64,000 nucleotides of DNA. Origin: Bradysia coprophila (taxonomy: Eukaryota; Arthropoda; Insecta; Diptera; Sciaridae). The translations under genes were made by a program, and so were the position numbers. A model generated the notes under the pieces. That model had not been told where the DNA came from. It searched no databases and saw nothing but the letters and a program-made list of their open reading frames with translations. Location of the stretch: the NCBI RefSeq assembly GCF_014529535.1, contig NW_023503423.1, positions 1,262,990-1,326,989 of the forward strand, written 5' to 3'. Below, piece by piece: positions 10,543-22,157 of the stretch; within the stretch, counting starts at the first letter, position 1, and each line of letters begins with the position of its first letter.

Positions 10543-12895
10543 CTTCTTCTTCTTCTTTTTCAGCCTGTTTCTATCCACTGCTGGATGTAGGCCTCTCCAA
10601 CTTCTTTCCATTTCGTACGATCCATTGCCATTTGCTGCCAGTTTGTACCTGCAATATTCTTAATTCCGTTTGTCCATCTCTCTGGTGGTCTACCTATAGC
10701 TCGTCTTTTATATGGTCGCCAGTTCATGATCTTTTTGGTCCAACGTTCGTCTGTCCTTCTTGCAATATGTCCCGCCCAGCTCCATTTCAGAGATGCTATT
10801 CTTTCCATGACATCAACGACCCTGGTTTGTTGTCGAATCCATTGATTCGTCATTCTGTCTCTGAGTGTTATTCCAAGCATACTCCGTTCCATGGCTCTTT
10901 GTGTCACTCTCAATTTATCTTCGGATGCTTTTGTTAAAGTTAACGTTTCCGCTCCATAAGTGAGCACTGGAAGGACACAAGTGTCGAAAACTTTACGTTT
11001 CAGACAATTATTCATTTTGCTTTTGAAAATTAGTCTGAGTTTTCCGAACGCTGCCCATGCAAGACCAATCCTACGTCTTATTTCTGCAGTTTGGTTGTCC
11101 AGACCTAACTTCAGTTTATGTCCTAGATATACATAGCTGTCGACTCGTTCAATGACAGTGTCACCAATTTTGATTTCTCTATCGTCCCCGATGTTGGTCA
11201 TGACTTTTGTTTTCGATAAGTTCATCTTGAGGCCAACTTTGCTCGCCTCTTCACTTAACTGTTGTAGCATAAGCTGAGCCTGACCTAGATTCGCTGCTAT
11301 CGGTACAATGTCATCAGCGAAGCGGAGATTGCTCAGGTACTCTCCATTTATCTTTAATCCCATTTTACTCCAGTTTAACTTCCTAAAAATACTCTGCAGA
11401 ATCGCCGTGAATAATTTCGGTGAAATGGTGTCACCCTGCCTTACACCTCGGCCAATTCTGAATTTCTCCGTGCTCTTATGAAGTTTTATACATGAAGTAG
11501 CATTTTTGTACACATATCGAATTGTGTTGGAGTACCTTGAGTCTACTCTACATTCGTCTAATGCGTCCAATATCGACCATGTTTCCACTGAATCGAAAGC
11601 TTTTTCGAAGTCTATGAATAGCAAGACTATGTCGATGTTGTATTCACGACACTTCTCAATAAGCGTTCTCATCACCTGCAAATGGTCGTTTGTGCTGAAA
11701 CCAGATCTGAAAGCAGCTTGTTCAACAGGTTGGTAGAAGTCGAACTTGTTAGTGTTCCTCTTCGTAATGATTTTCATAAACAACTTGTAGAGTGTTGACA
11801 ATAGGCTTATGGGTCGGTAATTTTCCAGCTTTGTTATGTCTCCTTTTTTATGCAGCAATGTAATTACCGCATTTTCCCAGGCTTCTGGTACTTCTTCCCA
11901 TTGGAGACATTGATTAAACAAAGCCGTGATTGCCTTTAATAATGAGTCTCCACCTAGTTTAATGGCTTCCACTGGAACACCATCTTCTCCGGGAGACTTT
12001 TTGTTTTTCATCTCGGCTACTGCAGCTTTGACTTCATCAACAGTTATGTCGGGCATATCCTCCGATCCCACGTTTCTTATTATTGGTCTATCTTCGGTTT
12101 CTTCCGTTGGGCTCTGTCTTGCTGAAGAAAACAAATTCTCATAAAATTCTGTTGCAATGTTTAATATCGCATTTCGATCCGTTTGAATCGTTCCTGTTTT
12201 GTCTCGTAATTTGAAGATTTCTTTTTTGGCGTTTGTCATTTTTCTCCGTAGGACTTTCATATTGCAGTTAGCTTCAATTATGTTTTGAGCCAATTGGACA
12301 TTATATTTTCTTTCATCTGATCTCCTTGCTTTGTTGATACTTTTAGACAGGTTCCGGTATTCCACCGAATCTCGTCCTCCGTTTTTTACCAACTCTGCTC
12401 TGCTTGCGATCAGGTCTAATGTTTCTCTGCTGAGTTTTGATTCTTTCCCTTGGACGGATTTGCATTTGGATTTCATGAAACCCATTATTGTATCGACGAT
12501 TTTGGTATTCAATTCGTCCAATGTTTCACATTGATTGTTGACGTTATCTAATTCGGCAGTCATTTTCGTAGCAAATTCTTCATTTTGTGTGTAAAGCCGT
12601 TGTACGTCAATCCTTTCACTTTTCTGAACTAGTTGTGATCTTTGAAATCTGGTATTTAACGTGACTCTTGCACGAACCATTCGGTGATCACTACCGGTTG
12701 AAAAATTGTTTAGGACCGTAACGTTCTTAACGGTTGACTTACAGCCAGTTATGATGTAATCGATCTCATTTTTCGTTACACCATCTGCACTAGCCCAAGT
12801 CCATTTCCGTTGAGGCTTTCCTGCAAAAAATGAATTCATTGCGTACAAATTGTGTTGCTGTAAGAAGTTGAGTAAAGTATTTCCACGCTCATTTC
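10543..12895 (-). mobile_element. RTE-type non-LTR retrotransposon, copy 1 (5'-truncated)
   Basis: The element lies on the minus strand and ends 3' in a short GAA repeat (CTTCTTCTTC on the plus strand at about 10541-10556), as RTE elements do instead of poly(A). It is 5'-truncated inside the endonuclease domain. A 9-bp target duplication TTCGAACTT flanks it (10534-10542 and 12896-12904). Its open frame is intact to the truncation point and nearly identical to copy 2 at 24283-26681, so it inserted recently. Confidence 0.9.
10560..12895 (-). CDS. RTE endonuclease/reverse transcriptase ORF (5'-truncated)
   Basis: The frame opens at the truncation point with RNERGNTLLNFLQQHNLYA, the late part of the APE-type endonuclease; TGSDHRMVRA is the endonuclease SDH motif. 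The reverse transcriptase follows: SPGEDGVP, ENYRPISLLSTLYKLFMK, FIDFEKAFDSV (motif A), GVRQGDTISPKLF (motif B), RFADDIV (catalytic motif C) and YVYLGHKL. The C-terminal RTE tail has WAGHIARR, GRPPERW and EAYIQQW. All catalytic aspartates are present. The start of the original ORF is missing, so this copy could not make a full protein. Compared with copy 2 I see only about three amino-acid differences (K/T, C/S, R/L). Confidence 0.88.
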
Positions 12896-13026
12896 TTCGA
12901 ACTTGACCTTACTTTTGTCGATAGCAATTGGGGAAAAAAAGAATTTTGAAAAAAGGTTGTGATTTGCTCAAGCTAGAGGGGTCACGGACAGACGGACGGA
13001 CGAATAATAAATAAATTCAATTTCCA

Positions 13027-13127
13027 CTCCGTTTGCGTGACAGTTCTTTTGTTCTATTTTACAACTGTCATGTAAACGGAGGCTAAACGGAGTGCTCTTT
13101 TTAAGTGGAAACTATACTTTATGAATA
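13027..13127. repeat. Short inverted repeat with CCACTCCGTTT motifs
   Basis: CACTCCGTTTGCGTGACAGTT is mirrored by AACTGTCATGTAAACGGAG and CGGAGTG further right. The right end (GCTCTTTTTAAGTGGAAAC) is an inverted match to 8761-8790. It is probably a fragment of a dispersed foldback family. Confidence 0.45.
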
Positions 13128-13437
13128 AAATTCTGCAAAAGGTATCAACAAGTTTTCCTCACATTTTGTAGAAGGTACAAACAACCCTTTCCCGCAACAC
13201 TTGCGAGAAGCGTTGAGTTGGAAGAAGAAAACGTAAAATTAGACCTTGTGTGGACTGCACAGTGTTAGAAAATAAATGAACATGAAAGTCTCAAAAGTAG
13301 GCATATTCAATTCCCTGTAAATTCACCACTGTGTTGTGTTGTCAACGATGGTTCGAATATTTGATATGAAATGCGAGATTTGTGTCTTTGCTAAACTTTG
13401 GGCTTTGCTGAAAGTTTTCCTTTTTTGAAATCAATCG
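13128..13437. other. Upstream region of the unrecognised long gene
   Basis: Presumed promoter and 5' UTR; no clear TATA box or initiator seen. Confidence 0.35.
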
Positions 13438-16400
13438 ATGGCACCATGCACTTTTTTCAAATTAGAAAATTCAACCGGAACTGTTCGAGCCCAAAGTATT
13501 CGATTTTGTAAAATTTTTGTCAAAGTTAGTTCAGCAAAATCCTCAGTAATGGCCTTGAACAAGAATATGAACAGCAAAATTATGGATCTCATGATGGACT
13601 TGGTGAACCAGCGAGATGGCAGTATAGGACCACAAAAGTATCTACCGCAAAATTTGTTGTTTTATTCATATTATGATATCTGACTGATTTGGTTCAAACT
13701 TCCTTCAAGTTTTACTGTTTATTTGGCAAAAACAACGACGGAGAACAAGAAGATAAACAACCGATCAATAGAATCTGAGAATGTGTCCCATCGACCTCAG
13801 AATTTAAGTGAACGATCTCCACAAAATTCGACTTCAGAAGCCAGAGGTAAAATTCCTCGCCTATCACGGAAGAGTACACATCAGCCAAACGAGCACCTCG
13901 TTCGTCAATTGAATGTAGCCAGGAATGCTACCACGCATTCATCACAATTACCACTCACCCTTGAACATCCAAATGATTTCGTGCCACCGAAAATTGTTCC
14001 CATTCGAAAAACTGATCCTAGACAAATTGCCGCTAAAATTGAATCACAGCGCTCTAACGTCCGGCTAACATCTGCTGAAAGGGAAGCGCTGATTTCGAGA
14101 ATTCTGACTAATGAATTGGAGATCCAATCAAAGCTGGCTGCACAAGCAAAGGAAATTTTTTCATCGCCAAAAACTGAGCCTTTTCAACGGCAAACCGTAC
14201 CATCGAAACAACGCAAAAATAACGATGAACCAGTGGCCTCGCTCATGGAAAAGCGATTACAAATTGAATCTATTCGCGCCGCTCAAGAACGATTACTATT
14301 CTCTCCGACATCCGCAGTTCAACGAGAAACTCGAGTTGTACCACCGACTTTCGATATCACTTCTGATAGCACAACACCTACAGAAAAGAATAGACTCAAT
14401 CATGACACAAGTCGATCACGACCCAGACTGCCAGTTGGAAGTCAAACCAGACAGGCCCACCAAAACTTTGGAAGAGCGCTCACACCCATTCCAGAGACTA
14501 GGTAACAATTCAGCCCCTATTCATGTTTCATTGTTGATCAAAAAAATAAATAATTTACTCCAAAGTGAGCCTCGAGATTCTGCAAGGGATAAACGGAATT
14601 CTAAAGGTATTAAATGAATCCATAGACAGAGAGCCTACCTGATTTTTTGGTCAAAAAATTTCCACTGCTTTTCGAACTTCATTTAATTTTCACGTTGGCT
14701 CTCCGTCTACGGGAAAGAATAGAAAACTGAAATGAAATTTGATTCTCAGGGAACAATAGAAACGATATGGAGTCTATATTAGGCAAGGAAAAAAGGCGAC
14801 AACAACATATGGAATCTAGACTGCCCAGCGAATTGATTCAGGACATTGAAACGAGTTTACTGCTCCAGTGCAGTGATGAATCAGATTCTCTAGAAGATCT
14901 AGTCATAAAAGATTTCGCCATTCGTATCGCAGCATCCGAAGCAGATCCTGCTACTAGTTCACTGCCAGTTACTGAACAAGTGATACTAGAAAGCAACAAA
15001 CTAAAAGAAATGATCGAGTCGGTCAAAGACAGGTTTCAGATTAAAGTTGCCAGAGATAAATTTGCAGAACGAGACAAACAGAATAAACGGCCACCAGATA
15101 CTCGAATGAAAGTTCCAGCTCAAGGCATAGTTGAACATAACGGAAACAAGTCACAAACGCTCAGTCCAACTCCTAAGAATGATAAAACACCTTCCACTCG
15201 TACGAAACCAGTCAACATTCTTGATTCGCATAATTGGGGAAATGTTGCATTGCCGCAACCGCTTTTTACCGATGATGTCTCCATTGGACCTAGTAACAGC
15301 GGCATGGACGAAACTGTCCTCAGTGAAAGAGACATGCAATTCGACGATCTTTTCGGTGTAGACAATGTGTCAGAACCTGTAAGTCTCAGGGACATACCGC
15401 AGCATCAACCACCGCTAAACAATGGCATAATTGGTCAGAGTCAACGAAACACCGAACCATTTCCTGATTCGATTGGAAATATTGAAGATCTGGAAAGTCC
15501 ACGATTCAGTGACCTTCCATCGGATGTATCTGTTCCCAGCATTCGAGAGAAGTACGAGAGACTAGAAGATTTGGAAGATCCACAACATAGTCCTGACGAA
15601 ACTACGAGAGGTAGATCAAATGCATTGAAACAACCTCAAATCAATATCGAAAGTCCGAAACATCGAAATGGAATAGAGTTAGCTGTTGTTGAAACGGAAC
15701 ATGAAAAGGACATTGCAAAATTGAAGGAACTGATCGATAGTGGCGCACTGACATCATCGATTATGAATGAGCGATTCGAAGAGGGTGTGTTGGATCTCTT
15801 GTTAAGACAAACCGATAGTTTGTGGGATCCCGTTGATGGCATTCCAATCATCTACTTCATTCCTAGCCGAAATTACGAGCGCGGGCTCTTAGACACATCA
15901 ATTAAAGAGTCGAATCTGGGATCGCCTTTGATAAAGCAACCGGAGGATAAATTGCCGGAGTTTATGGCATCGCTGGAAAACGAGTGGACTACGAACATCG
16001 AAAAGAATGATGACGACGCTGGAATAGACGATAATAATATTGACTTTGTCGAAAACGACGAAAGCGTGCTACTTCCTGGAATACCCAAGTTTTCGTACAA
16101 ACCAGCACCGGAATATCTTTACCGGAAAACGAATATCATGGACAGTAAAGACGAATCGGTGGATGATTATGACATACTTGACGACCAAGAAATGAATTTC
16201 GATGATTTGATCGACAATGCAGCCGAACCGACGTATGACTTTCAAAAGGCTAAAATTATGGACGATCTGGAAATCAAAATGAGAATAATTCGTCGAATGG
16301 CTGAAAAACGTACCGTAGCATCTGAGCATTTGAGACTGCCACGAAACGTTGGAATAGGAACAGATAAATCGTCACCAAACAATCCATCAGCCAAACAAAG

Positions 16401-16674
16401 CACTCAAAATCAATGGGAGCCGGTAAGAAATCCAGTTAAAATTCGTAAATCGGTTAGCTTTGCTAACAGTTTGCAAGATATTGAAGCTTCAAAGCATGAT
16501 GAAAATGTAAGAGGCAATGATAAATCGGCTGCAGCATCACAGAAAAATATTCCTGAATCTAGTGAAATCAAAAGATGGACAACCCTTACCATGGCAGAAG
16601 TTAAGGATTTAATTGAACATGCTCGATTAGCTCAGGCTAAACGTGCGGCCACTAAAAACAGTCGTATCCAGTAA
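13438..16674 (+). CDS. Unrecognised long, mostly disordered protein (3 exons, about 968 aa)
   Basis: I do not recognise this protein. Exons 13438-13637, 13710-14501 and 14760-16674 join in frame with GT-AG introns of 72 and 258 bp. The first intron removes the TGA at 13681-13683 and the second the TAA at 14503. The true start is uncertain: ATGs at 13438, 13549 and 13570 are in frame, and MNSKIMDLMMDLVNQRDG looks like a natural N-terminus. The protein is rich in Ser, Asn, Asp, Glu and Lys. It has predicted helical/coiled stretches, for example TSAEREALISRILTNELEIQ and SLMEKRLQIESIRAAQERLL, and KDIAKLKELIDSGALTSSIM. A more ordered part around LLLRQTDSLWDPVDGIPIIY follows, then acidic segments and a basic Ala/Arg-rich tail. 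It resembles scaffold or centrosomal proteins only in general character. A poly(A) signal AATAAA lies 18 bp after the stop. Confidence 0.75.
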
Positions 16675-16691
16675 GTGATGAACAGGGAGTG

Positions 16692-16697
16692 AATAAA
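16692..16697 (+). terminator. Poly(A) signal of the unrecognised gene
   Basis: AATAAA just downstream of the TAA stop at 16672-16674; the short 3' UTR is an inference. Confidence 0.5.
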
Positions 16698-16894
16698 AAT
16701 GCCATTAATAACTGTGATTGGTAACGATTGTTTGAAATTTTGTCTACTTGTCGATTCACCACCAAATGGCTGATAGAGGAAAAAGATCAGATTCCAATAC
16801 TAGGTCGTCCGCTAACACAAAGGAGTGTGCAAATTGAAAAAGAATTGATTTTATGATCTGTATAGAATGCTGACCCAAAAAAACCCTAAGGGGT

Positions 16895-16990
16895 AAAAGT
16901 GTGACGCAAGTCCCTGTTTCTACTTACAAAATAACTGATATCGCTGAGGGTGACGCATTCTGCGCCTCAACGCAAAAGTGTTATCAACAA
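16895..16990. repeat. Solo arm of the 32388-32917 foldback family
   Basis: GTGTGACGCAAGTCC, ACTTACAAAA.AACTGATATC and GGTGACGC match the left arm of the foldback at 32388-32917 in the same order. There is no partner arm here. It lies directly upstream of the 109-bp satellite. Confidence 0.6.
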
Positions 16991-17039
16991 ACAATTGATT
17001 GATTGAAACTATTTTAGAAAGAAATAAAAAAAAAATCGT

Positions 17040-19066
17040 CACAAAATTTAGGAACCAACCTCGGAACACCTCACTTATATCGAAAATAACCCAATTCCAT
17101 CGAAAAATCCGACGGAAGTTAAGAAGTGCCAGAGGAATCATCTCTCATCCCAAAATTTAGGAACCAACCTCGGAACACCTCACTTATATCGAAAATAATC
17201 CGAATCCATCGAAAAATCCGATGGAAGTTAAGAAGTGCCAGAGGAATCATCTCTCATCCCAAAATTTAGGAACCAACCTTGGAACACCTCACTTATATCG
17301 AAAATAATCCAAATTCATCGAAAAATCCGATGGAAGTTAAGAAGTGCCAGAGGAATCATCTTCTTCTTCTTCTTCTTTTTCAGCCTGTTTCTATCCACTG
17401 CTGGATGTAGGCCTCTCCAACTTCTTTCCATTTCGTACGATCCATTGCCATTTGCTGCCAGTTTGTACCTGCAATATTCTTAATTCCGTTTGTCCATCTC
17501 TCTGGTGGTCTACCTATAGCTCGTCTTTTATATGGTCGCCAGTTCATGATCTTTTTGGTCCAACGTTCGAGGAATCATCTCTCATCCCAAAATTTAGGAA
17601 CCAACCTTGGAACACCTCACTTATATCGAAAATAATCCAAATCCTTCGAAAAATCCGATGGAAGTTAAGAAATGCCAGAGGAATCATCTCTCATCCCAAA
17701 ATTTAGGAACCAACCTCGGAACACCTCACTTATATCGAAAATAACCCAATTCCATCGAAAAATCCGACGGAAGTTAAGAAGTGCCAGAGGAATCATCTCT
17801 CATCCCAAAATTTAGGAACCAACCTTGGAACACCTCACTTATATCGAAAATAATCCAAATCCATCGAAAAATCCGATGGAAGTTAAGAAGTGCCAGTGGA
17901 ATCATCTCTCATCCCAAAATTTAGGAACCAACCTTGGAACACCTCACTTATATCGAAAATAACCCAATTCCATCGAAAAATCCGATGGAAGTTAAGAAGT
18001 GCCAGAGGAATCATCTCTCATCCCAAAATTTAGGAACCAACCTTGGAACACCTCACTTATATCGAAAATAATCCAAATCCATCGAAAAATCCGATGGAAG
18101 TTAAGAAGTGCCAGAGGAATCATCTCTCATCCCAAAATTTAGGAACCAACCTTGGAACACCTCACTTATATCGAAAATAATCCAAATCCTTCGAAAAATC
18201 CGATGGAAGTTAAGAAGTGCCAGAGGAATCATCTCTCATCCCAAAATTTAGGAACCAACCTTGGAACACCTCACTTATATCGAAAATAATCCAAATCCAT
18301 CGAAAAATCCGATGGAAGTTAAGAAATGCCAGAGGAATCATCTCTCATCCCAAAATTTAGGAACCAACCTCGGAACACCTCACTTATATCGAAAATAACC
18401 CAATTCCATCGAAAAATCCGACGGAAGTTAAGAAGTGCCAGAGGAATCATGTCTCATCCCAAAATTTAGGAACCAACCTTGGAACACCTCACTTATATCG
18501 AAAATAATCCAAATCCATCGAAAAATCCGATGGAAGTTAAGAAGTGCCAGAGGAATCATCTCTCATCCCAAAATTTAGGAACCAACCTTGGAACACCTCA
18601 CTTATATCGAAAATAATCCAAATCCTTCGAAAAATCCGATGGAAGTTAAGAAGTGCCAGAGGAATCATCTCTCATCCCAAAATTTAGGAACCAACCTTGG
18701 AACACCTCACTTATATCGAAAATAATCCAAATCCATCGAAAAATCCGATGGAAGTTGAGAAGTGCCAGAGGAATCATCTGTCATCCCAAAATTTAGGAAC
18801 CAACCTCGGAACACCTCACTTATATCGAAAATAACCCAATTCCATCGAAAAATCCGACGGAAGTTGAGAAGTGCCAGAGGAATCATCTCTCATCCCAAAA
18901 TTTAGGAACCAACCTCGGAACACCTCACTTATATCGAAAATAACCCAATTCCATCGAAAAATCCGACGGAAGTTAAGAAGTGCAGAGGAATCATCTCTCA
19001 TCCCAAAATTTAGGAACCAACCTTGGAACACATCATTCATGACGAATATAACCCAAATTCATCAAA
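17040..19066. repeat. 109-bp tandem satellite array
   Basis: About 17 copies of a 109-bp unit: TTAGGAACCAACCTTGGAAC, ACCTCACTTATATCGAAAAT, ATCGAAAAATCCGATGGAAG, AAGTGCCAGAGGAATCATCT. Two main variants alternate irregularly, with CTTGG/AATCCAAAT and CTCGG/AACCCAATT. Copies are about 95% alike; the last unit (from about 19020) decays. Because 109 is not a multiple of 3, minus-strand open frames across it are accidental. Confidence 0.95.
17360..17568 (-). mobile_element. Short 5'-truncated RTE insertion inside the satellite
   Basis: 209 bp identical in kind to the 3' end of copy 1 (GAA tail through the GRPPERW region), on the minus strand. The 10-bp target duplication GAGGAATCAT flanks it (17350-17359 and 17569-17578) and is satellite sequence. 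Confidence 0.9.
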
Positions 19067-19741
19067 ACACTTTTTCCACTGTGCCGTCCTTGACAACTTT
19101 TTTCTTTTTCCTTCCAGCCCAAGCCACTTCTTTCCAAGCGATTCTCAGCATTTTTGAATAATAATGGCGTTTTCAGCGAAGATTAATGTTGAGGTGCTTT
19201 CTCCATTAGAGTACCGCGACTGTGGGTCGTGAACCTGAACAACCAAAAATTTAATTATTGTCCAAATATGCAAAGGTGGTGGTATACAGTTTCAGATACA
19301 AATTTTGGACAGGTTATGGGCCCAGACGACGTGGAATACTGGGAGAGAAAATTACAAAATAGTAAAGCACAAATTTGTGATAAATGACGGGATGGTGATT
19401 TACAAGTAGAAATGTACATTTGGAAGTTACAATTGGAATAGTCGATTGAAAAAAAAAATGCAGAATGCGAGGTTTCATTGGAATTTACGGGGGAAATAAT
19501 GTTTTTGTACTTGAAGACTGAAATTCGACGGATTAGGACACGCATTCTACGATCGAAAAGTTTAATTTTTCTGTACGTCTCAGAGAGAGTTTTTTGCGGC
19601 CAAGAAAGTACTTTCTCGAACGCCCTCTCCGGCCGAAAATGGATTTTGTTGCTTTGTTGTTGAAATGGCTGTAGAGTGATCTCCATGTTAATGGTGTTGT
19701 GGTTTCGTCTCATTTCAGTTTTAAAGTCCAAAAATCGTCGT
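19067..19741. other. Intergenic, nothing recognised
   Basis: A 158-codon minus frame (19255-19731) has no domain and atypical composition; I do not call it a gene. Confidence 0.4.
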
Positions 19742-19862
19742 TTGTGACTCGTGATGAAAGCTGAATTTTTCAGTACACGTCGTAAGCTTGTCCTAACGAG
19801 GCGGAGCCGAGGACAAGCTTACGACTAGTACCGAAAAATTCTACTTTTCATCACTCGTAACA
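19742..19862. mobile_element. Small foldback with GAGGCGGAGCCGAGG loop
   Basis: ACTCGTGATGAAAG..TTTTTC..CGTAAGCTTGTCCT at 19747-19794 pairs with AGGACAAGCTTACG..GAAAAA..TTTTCATCACTCGT at 19810-19859. The loop carries the purine-rich GAGGCGGAGCCGAG seen in related form in other stem-loops of this window. Confidence 0.65.
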
Positions 19863-20024
19863 AAATGTACTATTATTGGGCAAGAATATGAAACAGAAAT
19901 TAAGGAAAATTTTGGCACGTGCCAAATCGTAATACACGTGCTAGGAAGTCTTACAACGATAACGGTATTCCCTCATTACGATAGTTACAATCGATAAATT
20001 CAGAGAAGAATTAACATTTTATTA

Positions 20025-22157
20025 TACGTATCAGAGCCTAATATTTGGGAATCGTTTTTGAGAATTTTTGGGAATTTAGGGAATTTTAGGGAATTTTGGG
20101 AATTAATTCCCAAAAATTCCCTAAAATTCCCAAAAAATTTCTTTTCTTTGCATTTTTATAATTAAATGATCGTAAAAGATCAGGAAAAGTTCAAAAACCT
20201 TTAAAAACGATGAACAAGCAAAAAAAATGGATTTTTTTTGAATTTTAGTGAACTTTTGAGAATTGGTTCCCAAATATTATGCTCTGAAGGATATAATTCT
20301 CGTCGATGTACTCGCACCAGCCAGGGCGTATACTCTACTTGTTGGTCTCTCCAAAGCCGACATTAGTACAACACTACAATAATTTAAGAGCAATCTACAC
20401 TCCGACCTCCTATGAAATACATTTTTGATGATAACTTTTTATTCGAATTATTTTTGAAAAAAGTGGCCTCATCGTTTGGTGCCAGAACATATATGGTTTC
20501 GTTCGCTACTGGAATTGTCCAGATTGATGTAGTGTAGAGACGGAGAAATTCAGAATCGGCCGAGGTGTAAGGCAGGGTGTAGCTTATGCTACAACAGTTA
20601 AGTGAAAAGGCAAGCAAAGTTGGCCTCAAGATGAACTTATCGAAAACAAAAGTCATGACCAACATCGGGGACGATAGAGAGATCAAAATTGGTGACACTG
20701 TCATTGAACGAGTCGACAGCTATGTATATCTAGGACATAAACTGAAGTTAGGTCTGGACAACCAAACTGCAGAAATAAGACGTAGGATTGGTCTTGCATG
20801 GGCAGCGTTCGGAAAACTCAGACTAATTTTCAAATGCAAAATGAACAATAGTCTGAAACGCAAAGTTTCCGACACTTGTGTCCTTCCAGTGCTCACTTAT
20901 GTAGCGGAAACGTTAACTTTAACAAAAGCATCCGAAGATAAATTGAGAGTGACACAAAGAGCCATGGAACGGAGTATGCTCGGAATAACACTCAGAGACA
21001 GAATGACGAATAAATGGATTCGACAACAAACCAGGGTCGTTGATGTCATGGAAAGAATATTGCAGGTACAAACTGGCAGCAAATGGCAACGGATCGTACA
21101 AAATGGAAAGAAGTTGGAGAGGCCTACATCCAGCAGTGGATAGAAACAGGCTGAAAAAGAAGAAGAAGAAGAAGAAGAAGACTGCATCAATTTTGACAAT
21201 AAACCGCGAGCCTTAGTCCATATTATTTATATTTCAATGAACACATCAAAAACACACTGAAAATGTATATTGATATTGGAAAAGTGGAATTTGAAATTCT
21301 TAATTTCAGTTTAAAAAGCCGCTCCAATTTTCAAAAAATCTCGCGCTTTCGTGACTTAACAAATTGGGATGTTTTATTTGTTGACAGTTTGTTTTAATTG
21401 TGATCACCAACCAAAAAACCAACACTAACAAACAAAATATTCCTATCAGCTGACAGATACGTAATATCACATTTCGATTCTTTAGAGTTTCCGTACGTGA
21501 GTTCATCATGGCAGTGATTTTTTTAATTAATTTCTATGAAAAAATATAAAAAGTGTTCATAACAAAACTAAACTTTTATTAAAAAAGGCTCGCGGTTTAT
21601 TCTGGTGGCTATCGAAACTTTATATGTTGTGGCACCAAACGATGAAACCACTTTTTTCAAAAAAATATTCTAATAAGAAGTTATCATCGAAAATGTTTTT
21701 CATAGAAGGTCGGAGTGTAGACTGCTCTTAAAATAATTATTTTTTAGTTATAGCCGCAAAAAGGTATTCGGTACCCTCTGACATGCCTTTGTACTTGTAC
21801 ACTTTAACCGAAAATTTAAAAAAATGTTCGAAAAAAATGAAAGATACGATTCTCTAGAATTGAAGACGAATCTATCACTCCTTAAAATCGGAGACCACTT
21901 GTTCCCCTATCACCATCACCTCCAGTTTTGGCGATATGCCGCTTAAGCTCAATTTACTGAATATATTGAATGTTCTGAAATATTTGTTGTATTTTTTGGG
22001 AATTTTATGGAATTTTTGGGAATTTAGGAAATTTTTGGGAATTTAGGGAGATTTTGGAAATTTAGGTCATTTTTGGGAATTTTTGAGAATTTTAGGGAAT
22101 TTTGTGAATTTTGGGAATTTAGAGAATTAATTCCCAAATATTAGGCTCTGATACGTA
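20025..22157. mobile_element. Composite inverted-repeat element with perfect 28-bp ends
   Basis: The left end (20025-20052, TACGTATCAGAGCCTAATAT then TTGGGAAT) and the right end (22130-22157) are perfect reverse complements. Next to the left end is a foldback half (to about 20287, CCCAAATATTATGCTCTGAA), and inside the right end a run of GGGAATTT repeats. A second pair of inverted arms lies inside: 20381-20537 plus 21185-21215, against 21586-21740 (AGAGCARTCTACACTCCGAC, GTTTGGTGCCA, AACCGCGAGCC). An RTE fragment splits the inner left arm. No transposase is seen. Confidence 0.65.
20540..21180 (+). pseudogene. RTE fragment with two internal deletions (copy 3)
   Basis: The sequence starts at the GRGVRQG motif (CGGAGAAATTCAG), then jumps from GCAGGGTG straight to AGCTTATGCTACAACAG, losing the catalytic FADD motif. 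A second deletion removes the WAGHIARR..GRPPERW region. It ends in GAA repeats at about 21180. The remaining frame (20586-21143) reads through motifs D and E. Non-functional relic. Confidence 0.85.

Noticed and set aside
13681..13683. Single in-frame stop suggesting a broken gene
   Set aside because: A 72-bp GT-AG intron (13638-13709) with matching phase removes it.
14111..14617. 168-codon frame overlapping the long unrecognised gene
   Set aside because: Out-of-frame shadow of exon 2; it crosses the exon end into the intron.
18816..19161. Frames across the 109-bp satellite
   Set aside because: The unit length is not a multiple of three and the frames are accidental.
19255..19731. 158-codon minus frame
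   Set aside because: No recognisable domain and no supporting exon structure.
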